Below, piece after piece: positions 40,800 to 49,449 of a DNA stretch of 64,000 nt (within the stretch, counting starts at the first letter, position 1; each line of letters begins with the position of its first letter). The notes under the pieces are model-generated. The model was not told the DNA's origin and did no database searches. It saw nothing but the letters and a program-made list of their open reading frames with translations. Source of the DNA: Agrilutibacter niabensis (GTDB lineage: Bacteria; Pseudomonadota; Gammaproteobacteria; Xanthomonadales; Xanthomonadaceae); the NCBI RefSeq assembly GCF_042657165.1, contig NZ_JBHSNJ010000012.1, forward strand, positions 992,001-1,056,000, in the 5' to 3' direction. The position numbers were made by a program, and so were the translations under genes.

Positions 40800-43175
40800 T
40801 TAGTTGCGCAGCGGCTTGCCGGTCTTGAGCATGTGCGCGATGCGTTCCTGCGTCCTGGGCATCTGCGCAAGCGCGACGAAGTGTTCGCGCTCCAGGCGGA
40901 TCAGCCACTCCTCGTCGACCAGCGCGCCACGATCCACGTCGCCGCCGCAAAGCACGGTCGCGATGCGGGTGGCGATCTCGTAGTCGTGCGGCGAGATGAA
41001 GCGGCCCTCCAGCATGTTCACCAGCATCATCTTGAACGTGGCGATACCGACATCGCCCGCGACCTGGATGCGACGGGCGGGCAGGGGCGGCCGGTAGCCG
41101 GATTCGGCCAGGGCGCGTGCCTGTTGCCTCGCCACGTGCAGGACTTCGTAGGCGTTGAACACGACCACGTCGGATTCGCGCGCGAGCTTGAGCGAGCGCG
41201 CTTCGAAGGCCGAAGTCGAGACCTTGCCCATCGCCACGCTTTCGAACGCAGTCTTGAGCTGCGCGAACACGTCGCCGCCGGGTCCGGCGGCTTCCGAGGC
41301 CCGCACGGCGATTTCCTTGAGTCCGCCCCCGGCCGGCAACAGGCCAACGCCCGCTTCGACCAGGCCGACGTAGCTCTCGAGCGCCAACACCGTGCGCGCC
41401 GCGTGCATCTGGAACTCGCAGCCGCCGCCCAACGCCAGGCCGCGTACCGCGGCAATCACGGGTACCTGCGCGTACTTGATGCGCTGGCTGGTCTCCTGGA
41501 AGTTGGCGACCATCGCCTTGAAACCGGCGACGTCACCCGCCTGCAGCAGGCCCAGCGCGCCCTGCAGGTCGGCCCCCGCGGAGAAGGGTTCCTTCGGCTG
41601 CCAGATCACCAGGCCGCGGAAGTCCCGTTCGGCGATCGCGATGGCCTCCTGCAGGCCGTTGAGCACATGGTCGTTGACCGTGTGCAGCTTGGTCTTGAAG
41701 CTGACGACTGCGATGTCGTCGCCCTCGTCGACCCACATCCGGACGCCCTCGTTCTCGTAAACGGTGCGGCCCTGCGAGAATTTCTCGCCAATCAGCGCAT
41801 CCGGGAAGCGCTGGCGCGCGTACACAGGATTCGCGGAACGCGGGACCATCGCGTTGCGCCCCGGGCTGTAGCTGCCGGCCGAGCCGTGCACGCCGTCGCG
41901 GCCATCGAACACCCAGTCAGGCAGCGGCGCGCTGCTCATCGCGACGCCCTTGACGATGTCGTCGGCGATCCACTCGGCGACCTGCTTCCAGCCCGCAGCC
42001 TGCCAGGTCTCGAACGGGCCGAGCGACCAGCCGTAACCCCAGCGGATGGCGAAATCGACATCGCGCGCGGTGTCGGCGATGGATTCAAGGTGATAGGCGC
42101 TGTAATGGAAGGTGTCGCGGAAGCAGGCCCACAGGAACTTGGCCTGGGGGTTGTCGCTTGCGCGCAGCGCCGCGAACTTCCTGGCCGGGTCCTTCTCCTT
42201 CAGCAGCGAGGCGACGTCGGCATCGAGCTCGCCGGCCGAGACGCGGAAATCCTGCGCCTTCAGGTCGAGGACGAGAATGTCCTTGCCCTTCTTGGTGTAG
42301 AAGCCGGTGCCGGTCTTCTGGCCCAGCGCGCCCTTCTCGATCAGGGCGGTGAGCCATTTCGGCGCCTGGAAATACTTGTGCCAGGGATCTTCCGGCAGCG
42401 TGTCGGCCATGGTCTTGATGACGTGGGCCATGGTGTCGAGACCGACCACGTCCGCAGTGCGATACGTAGCCGACTTCGGACGGCCGACCGCGGGGCCGGT
42501 CAGGGCATCGACCGTGTCGAAGCCGAGGCCGAACTGCTCGGTGTGGTGCATGGCCGCCAGCATCGAGAACACACCGATGCGGTTGCCGATGAAGTTGGGC
42601 GTGTCCTTGGCATAAACCACGCCCTTGCCGAGGGTGGTGGTCAGGAAAGCCTCGAGCCCCTCCAGTACCGGGGCGTCGGTCGTGCGGGCCGGGATCAGCT
42701 CGGCCAGGTGCATGTAGCGGGGCGGATTGAAGAAATGCACGCCACAGAAGCGGTGGCGCAACTCTTCCGGAAGCACTTCGGCGAGCTTGTTTATGCCCAG
42801 GCCGGAGGTGTTCGAGGCCAGCACCGTATGGGCCGGGACGAAGGGGGCGATCTTCTTGTACAGATCCTGCTTCCAGTCCATCCGCTCGGCGATGGCCTCG
42901 ATGATCAGGTCGCAGCCCTTCAGCAGCTCCAGTCCGGTTTCGTAGTTGGCCGGGACGATGCGCTCGGCAAGCGCCTTGTCGGCGAGCGGGGCGGGGCTGA
43001 GCTTGGCGAGGTTGGCGATGGCCTTGGTCACCACGCCGTTGGGATCGCCATCCTTCGCCGGCAGGTCGAACAGCACGGTGTCCACGCCCGCATTGGTCAG
43101 GTGGGCGGCGATCTGCGCACCCATCACGCCAGCGCCCAGGACGGCGGCGCGCCGGACAAGTAGTTTGTTAGACAT
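40800..43175 (-). CDS. fadN: FadN-type bifunctional 3-hydroxyacyl-CoA dehydrogenase / enoyl-CoA hydratase
   Basis: Beta-oxidation enzyme of 791 residues. Domain order is the reverse of E. coli FadB: a Rossmann dehydrogenase first (VLGAGVMGAQIAAHLTNAG; HFFNPPRYMHLAELIP; DTPNFIGNRIG), then dehydrogenase C-terminal domains, then a crotonase/hydratase domain (about 480-720: EPFSAGADLQGALG, ALGGGCEFQMHA). The length matches the Bacillus FadN type, not FadB (about 720). The preceding 70 bases contain a perfect 16-bp palindrome. It is in an operon with the thiolase, and a PsrA-like regulator gene lies just upstream on the same strand. Confidence 0.92.
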   Translation of the reverse strand: MSNKLLVRRAAVLGAGVMGAQIAAHLTNAGVDTVLFDLPAKDGDPNGVVTKAIANLAKLSPAPLADKALAERIVPANYETGLELLKGCDLIIEAIAERMDWKQDLYKKIAPFVPAHTVLASNTSGLGINKLAEVLPEELRHRFCGVHFFNPPRYMHLAELIPARTTDAPVLEGLEAFLTTTLGKGVVYAKDTPNFIGNRIGVFSMLAAMHHTEQFGLGFDTVDALTGPAVGRPKSATYRTADVVGLDTMAHVIKTMADTLPEDPWHKYFQAPKWLTALIEKGALGQKTGTGFYTKKGKDILVLDLKAQDFRVSAGELDADVASLLKEKDPARKFAALRASDNPQAKFLWACFRDTFHYSAYHLESIADTARDVDFAIRWGYGWSLGPFETWQAAGWKQVAEWIADDIVKGVAMSSAPLPDWVFDGRDGVHGSAGSYSPGRNAMVPRSANPVYARQRFPDALIGEKFSQGRTVYENEGVRMWVDEGDDIAVVSFKTKLHTVNDHVLNGLQEAIAIAERDFRGLVIWQPKEPFSAGADLQGALGLLQAGDVAGFKAMVANFQETSQRIKYAQVPVIAAVRGLALGGGCEFQMHAARTVLALESYVGLVEAGVGLLPAGGGLKEIAVRASEAAGPGGDVFAQLKTAFESVAMGKVSTSAFEARSLKLARESDVVVFNAYEVLHVARQQARALAESGYRPPLPARRIQVAGDVGIATFKMMLVNMLEGRFISPHDYEIATRIATVLCGGDVDRGALVDEEWLIRLEREHFVALAQMPRTQERIAHMLKTGKPLRN

Positions 43176-43197
43176 ATTTCACAAGTCCTTGTTTTAC

Positions 43198-43213
43198 GAC
43201 GGATATATCCGTC
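43198..43213. promoter_or_regulatory. Perfect 16-bp palindrome before fadN, candidate operator
   Basis: GACGGATATATCCGTC lies 22 bases upstream of the fadN start. It covers TATATC, a -10-like hexamer on the minus strand, so a bound protein would block transcription. It does not resemble the PsrA-like box found before the regulator gene. Confidence 0.6.
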
Positions 43214-43244
43214 TTTTCAGAGGGGGGCTTGAATCTGATCGGAA

Positions 43245-43865
43245 TCAGGCCGTCCGGAAGCCGGCCGCCGCGAATTCGATGAGCTCGCGCGCGGCCCGTT
43301 CACGATGCGCGGCCTCGGTGACACCTGCGGGACGCTTGATCAGTCCGAAATCGGCCATGGCATAGGTCAGCGCACCGACCACGATGTCGAGGCGCCAGTA
43401 CAGGGATTCCTTGCTCAGCCCCGGCAGGCACGCAGCAATCGCCTTGGCGAATTCGCGCAGCACGTGGCCGTAGTGTTCGGAGAGGAACCTGCGCAGGGCA
43501 TCGTTCTTCTCGGCATAGGCGCGCGCGATCATGCGGGCGAAGGCGCCGTTGTGGCGGTCCTGGGCCATGGCCAGGGCAGGCTCCACGAACGCGGCGAGGA
43601 TCGGTTCCAGTTCGCCGGGATGGTCCTTGACGGCCGTCTTCAGGGCCGCCAGGCGCTGCTGGCTCATCTCGTCCATGCGGCGGCGGAAGACCTCATTGAC
43701 GAGGTTTTCCTTGCTGCCGAAGTGATAGTTCACCGCGGCGATGTTGACGTCGGCTCGGCTGGTGACCTGCCGCAGTGACGTTCCGGCGAAGCCGAACTGG
43801 GCGAAAAGCTCTTCAGCGGCGCCGAGGATGCGGTCTTTGGTGGAGAAGGGATGCGGGGTAGCCAT
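43245..43865 (-). CDS. PsrA-like TetR-family regulator
   Basis: Repressor of 206 residues. The N-terminal helix-turn-helix (FSTKDRILGAAEELFAQFG ... TSRADVNIAAVNYHFGSKENL) closely follows the pattern of PsrA, a fatty-acid-responsive regulator of beta-oxidation in Pseudomonas. The C-terminal half (MIARAYAEKNDALRRFLSEHYGHVLREF) also fits. It lies upstream of fadN-thiolase in the same direction. A PsrA-like box precedes its own start. The inferred role is relief of repression of the fad genes when acyl-CoA or free fatty acid is present. Confidence 0.82.
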   Translation of the reverse strand: MATPHPFSTKDRILGAAEELFAQFGFAGTSLRQVTSRADVNIAAVNYHFGSKENLVNEVFRRRMDEMSQQRLAALKTAVKDHPGELEPILAAFVEPALAMAQDRHNGAFARMIARAYAEKNDALRRFLSEHYGHVLREFAKAIAACLPGLSKESLYWRLDIVVGALTYAMADFGLIKRPAGVTEAAHRERAARELIEFAAAGFRTA

Positions 43866-43897
43866 GGCCTGCGAGCGCTCGTTTCAACGGGTTGATT

Positions 43898-43911
43898 CAA
43901 ACAACTGTTTA
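43898..43911. promoter_or_regulatory. PsrA-like box upstream of the TetR gene
   Basis: CAAACAACTGTTTA matches the known pattern [G/C]AAAC-N(2-4)-GTTT[G/C] in all but the last base. It is about 33 bases upstream of the regulator's start, consistent with autoregulation. Confidence 0.5.
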
Positions 43912-43985
43912 AGGCTAGGTCCATACGGCGCCGCACGTCAACTCCCCGTTGGCGAGAAAGTCTCCAAACCAAGTCGCGCTTACGC

Positions 43986-44037
43986 TAGAATTTCCCCCAG
44001 CCATATTGGCTAAACCCGCGATTCGACGCGGGTTTTT
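43986..44037 (+). promoter_or_regulatory. Promoter followed at once by a terminator-like hairpin, ndk leader
   Basis: TAGAAT (43986-43991) is a good -10. Just downstream lie a small hairpin AGCCA-TAT-TGGCT (43999-44011) and an 8-bp stem AACCCGCG / CGCGGGTT (44013-44034) followed by TTTTT to 44037. A transcript from this promoter would meet a terminator after about 40 bases, before the ndk ATG at 44099. This is either an attenuator for ndk or a very short RNA. Confidence 0.5.
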
Positions 44038-44098
44038 CTGTTATTCTCGGGCGCGAACAAGGAATGTCCCGCGGCCCGCCTATCCGGAGATATTTCCC

Positions 44099-44524
44099 AT
44101 GGCGCTGGAGCGCACCCTTTCGATCATCAAGCCCGATGCCGTCGCCAAGAACGTCATCGGCGAAATCTATTCGCGCTTCGAGAAGGCCGGCCTGAAGGTC
44201 GTCGCCTCGAAGATGAAGCAGCTCTCGCGCGCCGAGGCCGAAGGCTTCTACGCCGTGCACCGCGAACGCCCGTTCTTCAACGCGCTGGTCGAGTTCATGA
44301 TCAGCGGCCCGGTGATGATCCAGGTCCTGCAGGGCGAAGGCGCCGTGCTGAAGAACCGCGACCTGATGGGCGCCACCAATCCGAAGGACGCCGCGCCGGG
44401 TACGATCCGCGCCGACTTCGCCGACAGCATCGACGCGAATGCGGTGCACGGCTCGGATTCGCTGGAGAACGCGGCAACCGAAGTTGCCTACTTCTTCCCG
44501 GCGACCGACGTCTTCGCCCGTTGA
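44099..44524 (+). CDS. ndk: Nucleoside diphosphate kinase
   Basis: Exchanges gamma-phosphate between nucleoside tri- and diphosphates (141 residues). It starts ALERTLSIIKPDAVAKNVIG after Met. The phospho-His is in DSIDANAVHGSDSLENA. GGAGA precedes the ATG by 9 bases. It is followed after 11 bases by rlmN and probably co-transcribed, as in many gammaproteobacteria. Confidence 0.96.
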   Translation: MALERTLSIIKPDAVAKNVIGEIYSRFEKAGLKVVASKMKQLSRAEAEGFYAVHRERPFFNALVEFMISGPVMIQVLQGEGAVLKNRDLMGATNPKDAAPGTIRADFADSIDANAVHGSDSLENAATEVAYFFPATDVFAR

Positions 44525-44535
44525 TTTGAGTTGAA

Positions 44536-45780
44536 ATGAACCAGTCCCGCGACATCGCCATCGACATCGTTCCAATCGGCGCAGCCGCCGACGAGGCGAC
44601 GCAGGCGGCGCTGCGCGAGCCTGCCGGCAAGACCGCGTCGGAGTCGAAGACCAACATCTTCGACTTCGATCGCGCTTCGCTCGAGCGCTTCTTCGAGGAA
44701 GAGCTCGGCGAAAAGAAGTTCCGCGCGCACCAGGTGATGAAGTGGATCCACCACCGCTACGTCACCGACTTCGCCGAGATGACCGATCTCGGCAAGGTGC
44801 TGCGCGCCAAGCTCGAGGAGCGTGCCGTTGTGCACGCCCCGCAGCTCATATTCGACAAGGAATCCACCGACGGCACCCACAAGTGGCTGCTGGGCATGGA
44901 TCCGAAGAACGCGATCGAGACGGTCTACATCCCCGACAAGGGGCGCGGCACGCTGTGCGTGTCGTCGCAGGTGGGCTGCGCGCTCAATTGCCAGTTCTGC
45001 TCGACCGCGACCCAGGGCTTCAATCGCAACCTGTCGACCGCCGAGATCATCGGGCAGGTCTGGATCGCGGCGCGCCACCTCGGCAACGTCCCGCACCAGC
45101 AGCGCAAGCTCACCAACGTGGTGATGATGGGCATGGGCGAGCCGCTGGCCAATTTCGACAACGTCGTGCGCGCCATGAGCATCATGCGCGACGACCTCGG
45201 TTACGGCCTGGCCAACAAGCGCGTGACGCTTTCGACGGCCGGCATGGTGCCGATGATCGACAAGCTGGGCGAGGTGAGTGACGTCTCGCTCGCGGTGTCG
45301 CTGCACGCGCCGACCGATGAGCTGCGCAGCGAACTGGTTCCGCTCAACAAGAAGTATCCGATCGAAGAGCTGATGGAAGCGTGCGTGCGCTATGCGCTGC
45401 GCAAGCGCGGCACCTCGGTGACTTTTGAATACACCCTCATGAAGGACGTCAACGACCAGCCCGAGCACGCGCGCGGACTCATCCGCCTCATGCGCGCGTT
45501 CGACAACGCCGTGCAGATGAAGGATGCGGCCAAGGTCAACCTGATCCCCTTCAACCCATTCCCCGGGACTCGTTTCGAGCGCCCTGACGAGCAGGCGATC
45601 CGCGGGTTCCAGAAACTTCTGAACAACGCGGGGATGATTGCCCCGGTGCGCCGGACGCGCGGCGACGACATCGATGCCGCATGTGGACAGCTCAAGGGCC
45701 AGGTGATGGACCGCACGCGTCGCCAGGCCGAATTCCGCAAGCGCCTGGACGCGCAGGGAGCGGGCGATGCCGCTGCGTAA
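44536..45780 (+). CDS. rlmN: Dual-specificity 23S rRNA/tRNA m2A methyltransferase RlmN
   Basis: Radical-SAM enzyme of 414 residues that methylates C2 of A2503 in 23S rRNA and A37 of some tRNAs. The cluster Cys are in VGCALNCQFCSTATQGF (CxxxCxxC). KFRAHQVMKWIHHRYV at the N-terminus and GEPLANFDNVVRAM and SLHAPTDELRSELVPLNKKY later are family motifs. The second catalytic Cys lies near the C-terminus (DDIDAACGQLKGQ). The stop lies 14 bases inside pilW. Confidence 0.96.
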   Translation: MNQSRDIAIDIVPIGAAADEATQAALREPAGKTASESKTNIFDFDRASLERFFEEELGEKKFRAHQVMKWIHHRYVTDFAEMTDLGKVLRAKLEERAVVHAPQLIFDKESTDGTHKWLLGMDPKNAIETVYIPDKGRGTLCVSSQVGCALNCQFCSTATQGFNRNLSTAEIIGQVWIAARHLGNVPHQQRKLTNVVMMGMGEPLANFDNVVRAMSIMRDDLGYGLANKRVTLSTAGMVPMIDKLGEVSDVSLAVSLHAPTDELRSELVPLNKKYPIEELMEACVRYALRKRGTSVTFEYTLMKDVNDQPEHARGLIRLMRAFDNAVQMKDAAKVNLIPFNPFPGTRFERPDEQAIRGFQKLLNNAGMIAPVRRTRGDDIDAACGQLKGQVMDRTRRQAEFRKRLDAQGAGDAAA

Positions 45781-46603
45781 AGCGCTCACGGTGCTTCTCG
45801 CCATCGCTGCGGTGGCCGCCGCCGGGTGCGGCGACAAGAGCTATGTGCGCACGAGTCTCGGCAAGCAGCACTATGTCGAACCGGCCGTAAATCGCATCAG
45901 CGAGTCGAGCGACAAACGCAACCGCGACAACACAGCGAGCATGCAGCGTGATCTGGGCGAGATACTGCATTACCTGTCGGCTGGTGATCTTGATGGTGCG
46001 AAGCAACGTGCCAACGACCTGGTCAAGCGCAGTCCGGATTCCGCCGCTGCCCATACCTACCTTGCCGTGGCGTTGGACCGGTCCGGTGACAAGACGGCTG
46101 CGGGCCATCACTACCTGCGTGCGGCCGAGCTCGCCCCGGACAATGGTGGGGCGCTGGGCAACTACGGCATCTGGCTGTGCGGGCAGGGCAATGTGGCCGA
46201 GGCGCTGACGTGGTTCGATCGCGCGCTGGCAACGCCGGAATACGCAGATTCGCCAGTGGTCCTTGCCAACTCTGGAGCATGTGCGGGGAAAGCCGGACAG
46301 CAGCAGCGTGCGGAACGTGACCTGCGTCGCGCCATTGCGCTCGCCCCGGAGAATCCCGTGGCGCTTGCTGCGCTTGCACAACGCGAGTTCGGCGCAGGAA
46401 ATGCGTTCGAGGCCCGGGCGTTTTCGGAACGACGTCTCGCTGCTGCACCAGCGGACCCGAGGGCGTTGTTGCTTGCGTCACAGATTGAACAAAAACTCGG
46501 CGACAGCGCTGCAGCTGCACGCTACGTTTCGCGACTGAAAGCGGAGTTCCCCGATGCACCGGAAGCACGGAACTCAGCTATGGGGGATGGTGGCAGGCAA
46601 TGA
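45767..46603 (+). CDS. pilW: Type IV pilus biogenesis/stability protein PilW (PilF)
   Basis: Outer-membrane lipoprotein of 278 residues that pilots the PilQ secretin. It has a signal peptide with lipobox AAAGC, followed by TPR repeats (about 60-250; AAAHTYLAVALDRSGDKTAAG and similar units). The start overlaps the rlmN end by 14 bases, so the genes are coupled. The stop overlaps rodZ (ATGA). Length and position match the pilF/pilW gene of other gammaproteobacteria. Confidence 0.88.
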   Translation: MPLRKALTVLLAIAAVAAAGCGDKSYVRTSLGKQHYVEPAVNRISESSDKRNRDNTASMQRDLGEILHYLSAGDLDGAKQRANDLVKRSPDSAAAHTYLAVALDRSGDKTAAGHHYLRAAELAPDNGGALGNYGIWLCGQGNVAEALTWFDRALATPEYADSPVVLANSGACAGKAGQQQRAERDLRRAIALAPENPVALAALAQREFGAGNAFEARAFSERRLAAAPADPRALLLASQIEQKLGDSAAAARYVSRLKAEFPDAPEARNSAMGDGGRQ

Positions 46604-47415
46604 CGGATTTCAGGCAACCCGTCTCTGAGCAGACGGTACCGGGCATTGGCGCCGGCTGCGGCGCTGCCTTGAGGCAGGCGCGCGAAGCCGCGGGCATGTC
46701 CATCGAACAGGTGGCCTCCCAGCTGCGCATGACGGTGCGATCAGTCGCCAATCTTGAAGCCGATGACTGGAGCTCCCTGGGCGCCCCGGTTTTCGTACGT
46801 GGCCAGCTTCGCAGTTACGCCCGTCTCCTGGGTGTGGACATCGAGCCGTACATCGAGCAGACGCCGGTCGCCGCGGTCGCGCCGTCCACTCTCGTCAGCC
46901 ATACCCACACGCCCGGCTACCAGCGTTTCGCCGAGCAAGTCGGCCGCCGCGCGATTTACGTTGCGATAACGGCCGCCATCGCCGTGCCGGTCTGGCTGGG
47001 CACGCGGGACCATCTGGGCGGTAACCAGCCAAGCGTGCAGTCGCTCGATATCCCGGCCGCCACGGTGACCGAAACCACGGCCCGGACCGCACCGCAGCGC
47101 ACGCCGCTGGTGGCTTCGATTGCGTCGCTGCCGGCTGCGACGCAGGCCTCCGGCGCGCTCACGATCTCCTTCAGCGGTGACAGTTGGGTCGAAATCCTGG
47201 GGCCCGACAACCAGGTGCTGGAGCGTGGTCTGCTCACCGCCGGCCAGCAGCGCAGTTATAAGCTGGGCGAAGTGGGGCGCATCAAGCTTGGCAACGTCGA
47301 CGCCGTGGAAGTGAAGCGCGCAGGCGTTGCAGTCGACCTGGAACCGTTCAGCCGCGCGAATGTGGCGCGCTTTACGCTATCCTCTGACGGTTCCCTCGCG
47401 CCGGTCGCCAACTGA
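46600..47415 (+). CDS. rodZ: Cytoskeletal protein RodZ
   Basis: MreB-binding shape protein of 271 residues. An N-terminal HTH_25 domain (GAALRQAREAAGMSIEQVAS, with VFVRGQLRSYARLLGVD) is followed by one membrane segment (AIYVAITAAIAVPVWLG, about 125-142), a Thr/Ala/Pro-rich linker and a periplasmic DUF4115 domain (SFSGDSWVEILGPDNQVLER, GNVDAVEVKRAGVAVDL). The domain order is standard. Unlike in E. coli, ispG and hisS do not follow; a pair of hairpins and yfgM come next. Confidence 0.92.
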   Translation: MTDFRQPVSEQTVPGIGAGCGAALRQAREAAGMSIEQVASQLRMTVRSVANLEADDWSSLGAPVFVRGQLRSYARLLGVDIEPYIEQTPVAAVAPSTLVSHTHTPGYQRFAEQVGRRAIYVAITAAIAVPVWLGTRDHLGGNQPSVQSLDIPAATVTETTARTAPQRTPLVASIASLPAATQASGALTISFSGDSWVEILGPDNQVLERGLLTAGQQRSYKLGEVGRIKLGNVDAVEVKRAGVAVDLEPFSRANVARFTLSSDGSLAPVAN

Positions 47416-47460
47416 CCCGCGACGCGGGTCGACTTCCCACCGGCGGACAGCCGGTCTTTT
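47414..47460 (+). terminator. Tandem hairpins between rodZ and yfgM
   Basis: Two hairpins in series: GACCCGC-GAC-GCGGGTC (47414-47430), which includes the rodZ stop, and ACCGGC-GGACA-GCCGGT (47439-47455) followed by CTTTT. The second has the form of an intrinsic terminator, so yfgM may need its own promoter. Confidence 0.65.
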
Positions 47461-47494
47461 GACGAACCCTGCCTTTATGGTGGGGCGAGAATCC

Positions 47495-48124
47495 ATGGCG
47501 ATCGACGAACTTCTAGACGAACACGAACAGAGCGAGCGCGTCCGCGAATGGCTGCGCCGCAACGGCAGCGCTCTCATCCTCGGCATTGCACTGGGCCTCG
47601 CGGCCATTGGCGGCTGGCAGTGGTGGCAACGCCACCAGGCCAACCAGCAGTCGCAGGCCGCGGGGGATTACCAGGCAGCCGTGGACGCCATCCAGGCGAA
47701 CGACAAGTCCGCGGCCGGCAAGGTTCAGGCGTTGCCGGAAGGCATCTTCCGGACGCTTGCCCAGCTCGAGTTGGCCAAGTCGCAGGTGAAGGCCAGCCAG
47801 AACGAGGCCGCCATCGGCACCTTGCGCGCGATCCGCACCAGCGACCAGGCCCTCACGGCGATCGTCAACGAGCGTCTGGCCCGCGTGCTGATCGACGCGA
47901 AGCAGGCCGATGCCGCGTTGAAGCTGGTGGCGACCGGTGATTCGCTGGCCACGCTGGAGGTCCGCGGCGATGCGCAACTGGCCCTGGGCCAGCGCGAGCA
48001 GGCCCGCGACAGCTACAACAAGGCCCTGCTCAAGGCTGAAGTCGGGACGCCGCAGCGTCGCCTGCTCGAACTCAAGCTCACCGAAGCCGGCGGTACTCCC
48101 CCCAAGACCGAGAGCCAGTCCTGA
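47495..48124 (+). CDS. yfgM: YfgM-like membrane TPR protein
   Basis: Inner-membrane protein of 209 residues. It starts MAIDELLDEHEQSERVREWL, followed by one membrane helix (SALILGIALGLAAIGGWQWW) and a periplasmic TPR-like domain (about 50-195). YfgM associates with the PpiD chaperone at the Sec translocon in E. coli. The gene precedes bamB with a TGATG junction, the same order as in E. coli. The longer frame upstream crosses the terminator hairpins and is rejected. Confidence 0.9.
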   Translation: MAIDELLDEHEQSERVREWLRRNGSALILGIALGLAAIGGWQWWQRHQANQQSQAAGDYQAAVDAIQANDKSAAGKVQALPEGIFRTLAQLELAKSQVKASQNEAAIGTLRAIRTSDQALTAIVNERLARVLIDAKQADAALKLVATGDSLATLEVRGDAQLALGQREQARDSYNKALLKAEVGTPQRRLLELKLTEAGGTPPKTESQS

Positions 48125-49335
48125 TGACGTCCAACACCAGCTCTACCTTCCGCATGCCGCGCGCCTCCGTGCTGCGCAACTCTGCCGTGTTGCTGTGCGC
48201 GCTTGCGCTGGGCGGCTGCTCGACCGTCAAGGGCTGGTTCGCTGGCGGCAAGGACGATGGCAAGCCCAATGAACCGGCGGAGCTGACCGATTTCACCCCG
48301 TCGGTGACGGCGTCGAAGATCTGGTCCGCGCAGGCAGGCAAGGGTGAAGGGCGCGCGGGCGTTCGCCAGGGACCGGCCGTCGCCGATGGTCGCGTGTATG
48401 CCGCCGCCCTTGAGGGTGGTGTGCGCGTGTTCGACCTGCAGACCGGCAAGCCCGTGTGGCGTTACGAAAGCGAACTTCGCCTGTCCGGCGGTCCCGGTGT
48501 GGGCGACGGCCTGGTGGTGGTCGGTGGCCTGGATGGCGAGGTGATCGCGCTTGATGCCAGCACGGGTACCGAGAAGTGGCAGGCCAAGGTGCCGGCCGAA
48601 GTGATCGCCGCGCCGGTAGTCGGCCTCGGCAGCGTGTTCGTCCGTTCCAACGATGGACACGTCACCGCATTCGACGCAGCAACCGGCGAACGCCGCTGGT
48701 TCTGGGTCTACGAAGTACCAACCCTCAGCCTGCGCGGCAACGATGCGGTGGTGCTGGGCCCGGGCTATGTGTTCTCCGGCAATGACGACGGTTCGGTCAG
48801 CGCCCTCTCGGCTACCGATGGCCACACGCTGTGGAACCTCCCGGTCGCACAGCCGGAAGGCCGCAGCGAACTCGACCGCCTCGCCGACGTTGACGGCTCG
48901 CCCGTCCTCGAGGGGAGCACGCTGTACGCGACCAGCTTCAAGAAGCAGACCATCGCCATCGATGCCCCGAGTGGCCGCCCCGTGTGGGCCAGCCAGTTCG
49001 GTGGCGCCGGCCGCCTCGCCGTGGCCAGCGACCGCCTGGTCGTCACCGATCCCGCCGGCAGCGTCCATGCGATCGACAAGAACAGCGGCGCTTCGCTGTG
49101 GCAGCAGCCGGCGCTCGCGCGTCGCCTCCTGACCTCTGCGGTGGTCCAGGGTGACTACGCCGCCGTGGGCGACTACGACGGTTACCTGCATTGGCTGAAG
49201 CTCGACACCGGCGAACTCGCCGCCCGGGCCCGCGTCAGCGGCAATGCGCTGCGCGGTACGCCCGTTGTCGCCGACGGCATCCTGGTGGCCCAGGACGTGG
49301 ACGGCGAGCTGGCGGCGTTCCGCCTCGGCCAGTAA
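48124..49335 (+). CDS. bamB: Outer membrane assembly factor BamB
   Basis: Lipoprotein of the BAM complex (403 residues). The signal ends at lipobox LGGC, followed by an eight-bladed PQQ-type beta-propeller with repeated 'v...dG.v.alda.tG...W' units (VYAAALEGGVRVFDLQTGKP, VVGGLDGEVIALDASTGTEK). Its start overlaps yfgM's stop by one base. A terminator hairpin lies 23 bases after its stop. Confidence 0.95.
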   Translation: MTSNTSSTFRMPRASVLRNSAVLLCALALGGCSTVKGWFAGGKDDGKPNEPAELTDFTPSVTASKIWSAQAGKGEGRAGVRQGPAVADGRVYAAALEGGVRVFDLQTGKPVWRYESELRLSGGPGVGDGLVVVGGLDGEVIALDASTGTEKWQAKVPAEVIAAPVVGLGSVFVRSNDGHVTAFDAATGERRWFWVYEVPTLSLRGNDAVVLGPGYVFSGNDDGSVSALSATDGHTLWNLPVAQPEGRSELDRLADVDGSPVLEGSTLYATSFKKQTIAIDAPSGRPVWASQFGGAGRLAVASDRLVVTDPAGSVHAIDKNSGASLWQQPALARRLLTSAVVQGDYAAVGDYDGYLHWLKLDTGELAARARVSGNALRGTPVVADGILVAQDVDGELAAFRLGQ

Positions 49336-49357
49336 GCCCCGTTTTCGGTTTTTCATG

Positions 49358-49378
49358 ACCCCGGCCCGTGGCCGGGGT
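49358..49378 (+). terminator. Terminator after bamB
   Basis: The 9-bp stem ACCCCGGCC / GGCCGGGGT with a 3-base loop is followed by TATTGTTTG. Confidence 0.75.
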
Positions 49379-49449
49379 TATTGTTTGTGGCGTTTTGCCC
49401 GGTCCTCGTGCCGGCGTCCCTTGCTCCGCCCCTGATTGGCAGGTTTTGC

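Noticed and set aside
40635..43163. An 842-codon plus-strand frame over fadN
   Set aside because: A shadow frame with low-complexity translation. The minus-strand gene has full FadN motifs.
43999..44037. A tRNA-like or larger structured RNA before ndk
   Set aside because: Only two small hairpins are present. There is no acceptor/T-arm or other tRNA hallmark.
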